Source: Aggregatilineales bacterium
GTDB lineage: Bacteria > Chloroflexota > Anaerolineae > Aggregatilineales > Ch27
Reading direction: 5' to 3'
Assembly: GCA_029976025.1 (NCBI GenBank)
Contig: JARKNX010000204.1
Location: 1-55,512, forward strand
Length of the DNA stretch: 55,512 bases
The position numbers and the translations under genes were made by a program. Each line of letters opens with the position of its first letter. The stretch's first letter is position 1. Below are positions 44,158-51,127 of this stretch, in pieces. Under the pieces are notes generated by a model. That model was not told the origin of the DNA. It saw only the letters and a program-made list of their open reading frames with translations, and made no database searches.

Positions 44158-45816
44158 ATGAAAAAGCAGGTTATGGTTCTTATCGTCATTGCGCTGCTGG
44201 CCCTGCCCTTCACTGTGGCGCTGGGACAGGGCGGCCAGGAAGGGACCATCCTCTGGTCGAGCGCGTATGACATGACCACCCTGAACCCCATCCTGTACAC
44301 AGATGGCGGCTCGGGCGATGTAGCACAGTTCCAGTGGGCTGGCCTGTTCGAGGTCGATCCGATGACCGGCCTGCCGATCCCCGGCCTGGCCTCCTGGACC
44401 ATCTCTGATGACAGCCTGACCTACACCTTCACCCTCCGTGAGGACGCTAACTGGAGCGACGGCGTACCGATTACATCCCAGGATGTGAAGTTCACCTACG
44501 ACGCCATCAATTCCAACCTGGTCCAGTCCCCGCGCAAGTCCAATGTTGCCTCTATTGCGGCGGTCAACATCATCGACGACAAGACCTTCGAGATCGTGCT
44601 GGCCGACGTCAACTGCACTATCTGGAACGATCTGGCCAGCTCGCTGAACTCCCCCCTGCCTTCTCACAAATATGCGGCGGACTTCAGCGATGTCATGACC
44701 AGCGACTTCAACGTTAACCCCGATATGGGCAGCGGGCCGTACCTCCTGGCCGAGCACGCCCCGGACGAATACACGCGCATGGTCGCCAATCCGTCCTACT
44801 ACCGGGGCGAGCCAGAGATTCCGCAGCTCCTCATCCGCATCATCCCTGAGCCAGCTATCCTGAACCAGGCCATTGCGGCGGGCGAGGTGGACTACGCCTT
44901 TATGTATCCCGACGAACTGGCGCAGATTCCTTCCACCGAAGGTCTGAACATCAGCATCTCTCCGCTGCACAATACGCCTATTCTGGCCCTGAACTGGGCC
45001 GATCCGGCTAACCCCAGCCCGGCCTGGGATGAGGACGGCAACCGCATCGAGCAGCCGCCGCACCCCATCTTCAGCGATGTCCGCGTCCGCCAGGCAGTTG
45101 CCATGGGCTACGACAAGGATGCTATCCTGGCTACCCTGGGTGAGAACGGCGGCGTCCGCCTGACTTCGTCGATCATCCCCACCATCACCTGGGCCTACAA
45201 CACCGAGCTTGAGCCGTGGCCCTATGACCCTGAGCGCGCCGCCGCCCTGCTGGCCGAAGCCGGCTGGGCCGACACCGATGGCGATGGCATCCTGGACAAG
45301 GACGGCAAGCCGCTGGCCTTCGAAATTCTCCAGTCGCCGATCGTCGATCTGTGGGGCAATATCGCTCTGGTCGCCCAGGATCAGCTCTCTCGACTGGGCA
45401 TGGATGTCACCCTGACCACGCTGGAATGGGGCGCTTTCATCAATGACCGCCTGCTGCCGCAGAACTTTGACGCCCTCGTTGTCGGCTTTGGCGGCGGCAG
45501 CCCGCCCGATCCGGACGCAATTGCCGGCAACATTATGTACAGCAAGAACGATGTTCCTGGCTCCGGCTTCAACATGACCTCGTACGTCAATCCAGAAGTC
45601 GACCGGCTGCTGGAAGAAGGTCGGGTCGTGCCCGGCTGCTCTACTGAAGATCGCACACCCATCTACTGGGAAATGCAGCGCATCACCCAGGAAGAAGTCG
45701 CCTATGACTTCACCGTGACCCCCAGCCAGGTCAACATTCTGAATGCCCGCATTCAGAACTGGGAGCCGGGCCCCTGGAGCGTAACCCACCATATAGAAAC
45801 CTGGTCCATCCGGTAG
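44158..45816 (+). CDS. Oligopeptide ABC transporter substrate-binding protein (family 5)
   Basis: A 552-residue family-5 solute-binding protein from ATG 44158. Residues 1-23 form a signal peptide without a lipobox Cys. Typical blocks include MTTLNPILYTDGG (38-50), LREDANWSDGVPITSQDVKFTYDAI (about 99-123) and VRQAVAMGYDKDAIL near 310. It is co-directional with the M14 peptidase and lies 3.8 kb from the OppB/OppC genes on the other strand, so it is the likely binding protein of that permease. No ATPase gene is linked. Confidence 0.92.
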   Translation: MKKQVMVLIVIALLALPFTVALGQGGQEGTILWSSAYDMTTLNPILYTDGGSGDVAQFQWAGLFEVDPMTGLPIPGLASWTISDDSLTYTFTLREDANWSDGVPITSQDVKFTYDAINSNLVQSPRKSNVASIAAVNIIDDKTFEIVLADVNCTIWNDLASSLNSPLPSHKYAADFSDVMTSDFNVNPDMGSGPYLLAEHAPDEYTRMVANPSYYRGEPEIPQLLIRIIPEPAILNQAIAAGEVDYAFMYPDELAQIPSTEGLNISISPLHNTPILALNWADPANPSPAWDEDGNRIEQPPHPIFSDVRVRQAVAMGYDKDAILATLGENGGVRLTSSIIPTITWAYNTELEPWPYDPERAAALLAEAGWADTDGDGILDKDGKPLAFEILQSPIVDLWGNIALVAQDQLSRLGMDVTLTTLEWGAFINDRLLPQNFDALVVGFGGGSPPDPDAIAGNIMYSKNDVPGSGFNMTSYVNPEVDRLLEEGRVVPGCSTEDRTPIYWEMQRITQEEVAYDFTVTPSQVNILNARIQNWEPGPWSVTHHIETWSIR

Positions 45817-45840
45817 TCCGAAATCAGGAGAACCGTCAAA

Positions 45841-45915
45841 GGGCATGGCAGATAACCGTCATGCCCTGAGGCAGTTGTAAAGCAAAGCGGCCTGTGGAAA
45901 TGCCCAGGCCGCTTT
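45841..45915. terminator. Terminator region between convergent genes
   Basis: Two hairpins. The first is a 7-bp GGGCATG / CATGCCC (45841-45847, 45860-45866). The second is a perfect 11-bp stem (45884-45894 / 45905-45915) with a 10-nt loop and TTT at both outer ends. The second fits a bidirectional terminator for the OppA-type gene and the ClC gene. Confidence 0.7.
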
Positions 45916-45956
45916 CTGCTTCCGGCAGTTATGGAGCGCCGGGCGGGCCGGCGGGG

Positions 45957-48017
45957 TCATCGCGGCCTGGGCTCGCTCCCGAGCACAGCCGCCAGCTCCT
46001 TTTCCGCCTCGGGCGCCGCCACAATCACCAGCCAGTCCCCCTGGATAATCGGCGTATCGCCGTGCGGAACTACCAGCCGCCCGTCCCGGCGGATAGAAGC
46101 CACAACCGCCTCGGCAGGCCAGGTGATGTCGCGGATACGCTTCCCGGCGGCGGGGGCGCCCGCGCTGATGTACCTCTCGAAAACGCGAGCGCCCGTCAGC
46201 GTGTGCAGGCGGATTTGCTCAGTCAGTTGTTGCTCCTTGCGCTTGCGGGCAATCGCCGCGGTGTAGGCGCGCACCACATCCTGGCGGCTGATTATGCCGA
46301 CAAGCTCCCGTGTGCCGGGGCGGATGACTGGCAGCCGGCCAATGCCAAGCTCCCCCATGCTGCGCACCGCCTTCCAGAGTTCATCCTCCGGGCTGACTGT
46401 CACCAGCTCCCGCGTGCAGATATCGCCCACCGTCAGATCGGCGCCCGCCCCCTTCTCATAAGCCTTCTGCAGATCGGTCAGGGTGACCACGCCGAACAGC
46501 AGCCCATCCTGATCCACCACGCACAGGGATCGCACATCGTGCGCGCGCAGGCTGTCGCGCAGCTCGGTCAGCGTCGCTGTCTCGCGGATAGTGGGGGGCG
46601 GGGTGACCATGACTTCCTCGATTGCGAAGCCCTGCATAACGTCGATATCGCGGCCCTGGGGCAGCCTGACGCCTTGCCGGCTGAGCGCCAGAGCGTACAC
46701 GCCGAGCGGCTCAAAGTGTTCCGTAACGTAAACGCAGATCACGGTCGTCAGCATAATCGGGAGAATCAGGCGGTAATCGTGCGTCAGCTCAAAGACGAGC
46801 AGGACCGCCGTGATCGGGGCGCGGACGACGCCGGCCATCATGGCTGCCATGCCGGCAATGGCGTAGGATTGCGGATCGCCGGTCGCCCTCGCCTCCCCGA
46901 ACAGGCTCACTGCCTGGCCGAATGCGGCGCCCAGCATTGTCCCCACGAAAAGCGTGGGAGCGAACACCCCGCCTATGAAGCCGCCGCCCAGGCTGACGGT
47001 GGTCATGATCAGCTTGACCAGCCCCAGCGCGGCCAGAAAAAGCAGCGTGTAGGAGGCATCCCCGTTGAGCACCAGCGTCATGGTCTCCCGGCCCGGCCCC
47101 ATGATCTGCGGCAGGAAGATGGCCGCCAGGCCGACCAGGGCGCCGGCCAGCGCGGTCTTCACCGGGCGCGGCAGGTGGACGCGATCGCGCCAGAGGTCGT
47201 GCTGCCAGTAAACCGCCCGGATGAAGAACGCGGCGATCGGGCCGAAGACAAGCCCCAACAAAACGTAGAACGGAATCTCCAGCGCGCTGCCCAGCGCATA
47301 GTTGTGGATGCCCAGTTCGGCTCCGCTGGCTTCCACCGCCTGCGTGAACACGGACGAGATGACAGAGGCGAGGACCACAACGCTGAATGAGGCCGTGGTG
47401 AATTCCCCGTTGAGGATCGCTTCAAGGGCGAAGAACACGCCGGCGATGGGCGCCTTGAAGGCGGCGGCAATGGCGCTGGCCGCGCCCGCCCCCACCAGAA
47501 GCTGGACGCGCTCCTCCGACAGGTAAAGGCGCTGCCCCAGGAATGACCCCAGGTTGGAGCCGATCTGCACGCTGGGGTCTTCAGGCCCCAGCGAAGCGCC
47601 CGCGCCAAGCGAGATCGCCGAGGCCAGCGCCTTGAGCGGCATCAGCCGGTAGGGCAGCCGCCCCCCTCCCAGCGCAACGACTTCTATAATCCCGGCTACT
47701 CCGGAGATCCGTTCTTTCTCGACAAACTGCTGCGCCAGCCATCCGACCAGCAATCCGGCGGCGGCCAGGCTGACCACAATCGCCAGCGGCCCCACCCACG
47801 ACGCCAGCACCTGATCCGCCACGATATCGCGAAAAAGATGCTGAAACAGCTCTATGCCGACGCGATAGAGCCAGACGCCGATGCCGCTCGCCAGACCGAC
47901 GCCCAGAGCCAGGGTGATCAAAGCGGTCTCAGACACGCGCGGCATGCGCAGCCGGTGGGCAAATTCCCTGAACAGGCGCGGCAAAAAACCGGAAAGCTGT
48001 TGTCCTGATCGGCTCAT
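45957..48017 (-). CDS. ClC family chloride channel/transporter with CBS and TrkA-C domains
   Basis: A 686-residue protein. I chose ATG 48017 over an upstream in-frame codon. Residues about 30-440 are the ClC membrane domain. The gating glutamate is Glu146 in GPEDPSVQIG, where the family motif is GREGP. GGGFIGGVFAPTLFVG is the GGxFxP selectivity motif. Residues about 470-590 hold two CBS domains, and about 595-680 look like a TrkA-C (RCK-C) ligand-binding domain. It is divergent from the NhaP2-like antiporter, which has a similar TrkA-C tail. The Glu suggests an H+/Cl- antiporter or channel. Confidence 0.9.
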   Translation of the reverse strand: MSRSGQQLSGFLPRLFREFAHRLRMPRVSETALITLALGVGLASGIGVWLYRVGIELFQHLFRDIVADQVLASWVGPLAIVVSLAAAGLLVGWLAQQFVEKERISGVAGIIEVVALGGGRLPYRLMPLKALASAISLGAGASLGPEDPSVQIGSNLGSFLGQRLYLSEERVQLLVGAGAASAIAAAFKAPIAGVFFALEAILNGEFTTASFSVVVLASVISSVFTQAVEASGAELGIHNYALGSALEIPFYVLLGLVFGPIAAFFIRAVYWQHDLWRDRVHLPRPVKTALAGALVGLAAIFLPQIMGPGRETMTLVLNGDASYTLLFLAALGLVKLIMTTVSLGGGFIGGVFAPTLFVGTMLGAAFGQAVSLFGEARATGDPQSYAIAGMAAMMAGVVRAPITAVLLVFELTHDYRLILPIMLTTVICVYVTEHFEPLGVYALALSRQGVRLPQGRDIDVMQGFAIEEVMVTPPPTIRETATLTELRDSLRAHDVRSLCVVDQDGLLFGVVTLTDLQKAYEKGAGADLTVGDICTRELVTVSPEDELWKAVRSMGELGIGRLPVIRPGTRELVGIISRQDVVRAYTAAIARKRKEQQLTEQIRLHTLTGARVFERYISAGAPAAGKRIRDITWPAEAVVASIRRDGRLVVPHGDTPIIQGDWLVIVAAPEAEKELAAVLGSEPRPR

Positions 48018-48263
48018 TGGACAGGCGAAGAAGCGCTCCGCTTCCTGTAAGTGATACGGCGACCGAAGCAGGCCCCAGTATAGCACTCCTGCGGGCATCC
48101 CGGGCAAGACCCCGAATCGCCCCGCTCCCGGCTCCGCCGGACATCAATTTGTGGGGGGATTCGCCAGCCGTTTTCCGCACCGGTCAGGCGGCAAATTCCA
48201 AGGCGCAACAGCTTTTGCACTTATAGGTCGGATGGTACAATAGCCGCCAGGCGCTCCCGGTCC

Positions 48264-48335
48264 CGGGCGACAGGCCGGTCCCGGGCGACCGGCTGGTTTC
48301 GGGCGACCGGCTGGTTTCGGGCGAGGCCGGCCCCG
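48264..48335 (+). repeat. 18-bp tandem repeats upstream of the antiporter gene
   Basis: Units at 48264-48281, 48282-48299 and 48300-48317, with a partial fourth at 48318-48335; each starts CGGGCGA. The second and third are identical (CGGGCGACCGGCTGGTTT). They lie in the 350-bp gap between the ClC and antiporter genes, with no clear promoter inside. A TACAAT at 48236-48241 could be a weak -10. Confidence 0.7.
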
Positions 48336-48367
48336 CCGGACTTCCGGGGTATCTATTCAACGCCTGT

Positions 48368-49873
48368 GTGACAGCTCCACCTCAGAAAAAAGGATTACGA
48401 TCCGGATGGGTGAGACCCGGCGTGGCATCTCTTGAAACAATCCTGTTAATTGCTTCTATACTGCTTTTGTTGAGCACCCTGGCCAGCAAGATTTCATCCC
48501 GGCTCAGCCTGCCGGCCCTGCTCGTGTTCCTGGTCATCGGTATGCTGGCCGGCTCAGAAGGGATCGGGGGTATCTACTTCGACAATGCGCAACTGGCGCA
48601 GGCTATCGGGGTAGTCGCGCTCATCCTCATCCTGTTTTCAGGCGGGCTGGATACTCCGCTCGTCGATGTGCGCCCGGTTCTGGCCCGCGGGATCATCCTC
48701 TCCACCGCCGGCGTGTTCATCACCGCCGCTGTCGTCGCGGTTTTTGCCGCGCTGCTGCTCAACTTCCCTCCGACTATTGCCGTGCTGCTCGGCGCGATTG
48801 TCGCCTCCACTGATGCGGCCGCCATCTTCTCAATTTTTCGCACGCGGCAGATCAGCCTGAAGGAAAGCATCATCCCCCTGCTTGAGTTCGAATCCGCCAG
48901 CAACGATCCGACAGCCATCTTTCTGACAGTCGCCGCGATTGAGCTGATCACGCACCCCGATGCGTCGCCGGGCCATATGCTGCTGTTCTTCATCCAGCAG
49001 ACCGTCCTGGGGGGGATACTCGGCCTCGCGGCCGGCATTATCGCCGGGAAGGGGATCAACCGCCTGCGGCTGGACGCGACCGGGATGTACCCTATTGTGA
49101 CGACGGGCGTCGCCCTCATCACCTACAGCGTGACCGCGCTGCTGGGCGGGAGCGGGTTCCTGGCCGTCTACCTGGCCGGGCTGGCCCTCGGTGCGCAGAA
49201 GCTCGTGCATAAGAACAGCCTGTCCCGCTTCCATGACAGCCTGGCCTGGCTGATGCAGATCGTCATGTTCCTGGTGCTGGGGCTGCTGGTCTTCCCTTCG
49301 CGGCTGGTTCCCATCGCGATTCCCGGCCTGGTCATCGCCTTCATCCTGATCTTCGCGGCGCGGCCTCTCGGCGTATTCATCGCGCTGATCCGGTCGAAGT
49401 TCACTATCCGCGATAAGCTGATGATCTCCTGGGTCGGGCTGCGCGGCGCCGCGCCGATCGTGCTCGCCATGTTCCCGCTGCTGGCCGGCATCCCCGAAGC
49501 AGACACCATCTTCAACATCGTCTTTTTCGTCGTGCTGAGTTCTACGTTGCTGCAGGGGACCACAATTGTCCCCGTCGCCAACTTCCTCAAGGTGTCAACG
49601 CCGTATACACCCAAGCCGCAGTTCGTAATTGAGTCGGTCGGGGATGCCCCGCTCAAGAGCGAGATGACGGAGATACGCATCCCGCCACAATCCGCCGCCA
49701 TCAATCGCCAGATCGTGCATCTGGGCCTGCCATCCGGCAGCCTGATCGTGCTCATCCTGCGCGATCAGGAGGTCATCGTGCCGAGCGGCACAACGGCGAT
49801 TCAGGCCAACGACCTCCTGCTTGTGCTGGCCGACGCCCCTTCGCTGGAGGCTATCCGCTCCATTGTAGCCTGA
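48368..49873 (+). CDS. NhaP2/CvrA-type monovalent cation/proton antiporter with TrkA-C domain
   Basis: A 501-residue protein. The frame opens at GTG 48368, but in-frame GTG codons at about residues 16 and 19 are also possible starts; the family usually begins just before LLIASILLL. About 12 membrane spans are present, with the conserved ion-binding ND in FESASNDPTAIF (near 180-191). Residues about 410-501 contain a TrkA-C-like domain (VIPSGTTAIQANDLLLVL block). The protein should exchange K+ or Na+ for H+. It is divergent from the ClC gene, and both have a TrkA-C tail. Confidence 0.87.
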   Translation: MTAPPQKKGLRSGWVRPGVASLETILLIASILLLLSTLASKISSRLSLPALLVFLVIGMLAGSEGIGGIYFDNAQLAQAIGVVALILILFSGGLDTPLVDVRPVLARGIILSTAGVFITAAVVAVFAALLLNFPPTIAVLLGAIVASTDAAAIFSIFRTRQISLKESIIPLLEFESASNDPTAIFLTVAAIELITHPDASPGHMLLFFIQQTVLGGILGLAAGIIAGKGINRLRLDATGMYPIVTTGVALITYSVTALLGGSGFLAVYLAGLALGAQKLVHKNSLSRFHDSLAWLMQIVMFLVLGLLVFPSRLVPIAIPGLVIAFILIFAARPLGVFIALIRSKFTIRDKLMISWVGLRGAAPIVLAMFPLLAGIPEADTIFNIVFFVVLSSTLLQGTTIVPVANFLKVSTPYTPKPQFVIESVGDAPLKSEMTEIRIPPQSAAINRQIVHLGLPSGSLIVLILRDQEVIVPSGTTAIQANDLLLVLADAPSLEAIRSIVA

Positions 49874-49902
49874 CGACCCGGGCTGCCCGCAGGCCCCCGC
49901 CC

Positions 49903-50949
49903 TCATCCCGCCATCAGCACATCCCCGATCGCGGCGGCGTAGGCGGCGCTGGCCGGATCGCCGGTGATCAGCGCGATCTTGTCCGGGCTGTCAACGCCCA
50001 GCCCCAGCTCAACAGCGCGGGCAATCTGCTCCTGCTCGAAGATCGGCCCCCGTTCGACTTCCTCGGTAGTGCCGAAGTGACGCAGGATAGCCACGCCGAC
50101 GGCATCTATAGCTACCCGGTCCGTCCCGGCCAGGATCACCCGGGAGTCCACCACGTCGCCCGTGGCCGGCCCCCCGTTGACGAAAGCCTGCACGCCGTCC
50201 AGCACGATCAGGTCCGGCGCATAGGCGGTGTTGATTTCGGCAATCATCCGGCGCTGGTGTCCTGAGCCGTGCAGTTCGCTCATATAGTTGGCGCTGCCAG
50301 TGGGGGAATACTTCGCCACCAGCCCGACCGAATTCTTGAGCGACAGGGTGAAGTGCCCCCCGTACTGATGCGTCTTCAGGCAGCACGTCTGGACGACTCC
50401 GTCAGCCCGCAGGACCGGCCGGGCGAACCAGAAGCCTTCGTTCCAGTGGCTGTCCTCCGGCTGAAGCAGTTCCCATTCCCCCGGTCCCAGCTCATCAAAG
50501 ACCACCGTCTGGAAGCCCAGCTCGTCAGCCATATCGAACAGGCCCTTCTGCTGCATAACCGTCCGGGTATCGCCCATGCCGCTGCGATCGCCAATCGTGA
50601 TCGAGGCAGCGCCCATCTCCTGCAAACGCTGGACCAGCGCGCTCAGGGTGTCGTTATGGGTGGAGCCGGGCGTCGGGTCGGCGCTGTTAAAGTTAGCCTT
50701 CAAAAAGAGGGCTTTGTCCCGCACCGGGTTGATATCCAGCAAATCCAGGGCCTTGCGGACGCCTTCCGCCCGATTCCGGGTCTTCACGAACGCGATCCGG
50801 GTGGGCGGCAGCTCTGTCCGGCGGGCCACTGCGAGGACGCGCGGGCGGGCTGCCGGCGCCGCTGATACCGCGCTCACTATTCCCAGATGGGACAACAGCG
50901 CCCCTCCGCCGAGGCCGGTTGTGACCCTCAAAAACTGACGCCGATTCAT
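49903..50949 (-). CDS. DUF362 family protein with Tat-like signal
   Basis: A 348-residue protein. I chose ATG 50949, which has GGAGG upstream and gives an RRQFLRV twin-arginine motif (3-9) followed by a hydrophobic stretch and an AAP cleavage site. The rest matches the DUF362 family: KALFLKANFNSADP near 81-94, HQYGGHFTLSLKNSVGLVAK near 192-211 and NTAYAPDLIVLDG near 238-250. No Cys-rich ferredoxin domain is seen. The function is not established. It lies downstream of the chemoreceptor gene, separated by 178 bp containing an ATTATA (minus-strand TATAAT) at 51046-51051. Confidence 0.8.
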   Translation of the reverse strand: MNRRQFLRVTTGLGGGALLSHLGIVSAVSAAPAARPRVLAVARRTELPPTRIAFVKTRNRAEGVRKALDLLDINPVRDKALFLKANFNSADPTPGSTHNDTLSALVQRLQEMGAASITIGDRSGMGDTRTVMQQKGLFDMADELGFQTVVFDELGPGEWELLQPEDSHWNEGFWFARPVLRADGVVQTCCLKTHQYGGHFTLSLKNSVGLVAKYSPTGSANYMSELHGSGHQRRMIAEINTAYAPDLIVLDGVQAFVNGGPATGDVVDSRVILAGTDRVAIDAVGVAILRHFGTTEEVERGPIFEQEQIARAVELGLGVDSPDKIALITGDPASAAYAAAIGDVLMAG

Positions 50950-51045
50950 CTCTACACCTCCTGCCCAACGCTGCCAGAAACGATACCCTCTTCTCCCCGG
51001 TTCTGCTCCCTTCGCCATTCCCGTGTGTCAACGAGCGACACCCTT

Positions 51046-51051
51046 ATTATA
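51046..51051 (-). promoter_or_regulatory. Candidate -10 box upstream of the DUF362 gene
   Basis: A minus-strand TATAAT about 97 bp before the start codon. No good -35 is seen. A 5-bp inverted repeat (GTGTC / GACAC) at 51025-51041 lies just downstream. Confidence 0.3.
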
Positions 51052-51127
51052 AGAGTCTTTCTGAAGGCCGGAGCGCAGCCCGGTCGTGTCTGCATGAATC
51101 TGGCCGCGCCGCAGTTGCGCGGGCGGG

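Noticed and set aside
44101..45846. A 581-codon open frame on the minus strand
   Set aside because: It is antisense to the OppA-type binding-protein gene, which has a signal peptide and family motifs.
48264..48335. CRISPR-like repeats
   Set aside because: The units are directly tandem with no unique spacers and no cas genes are nearby.
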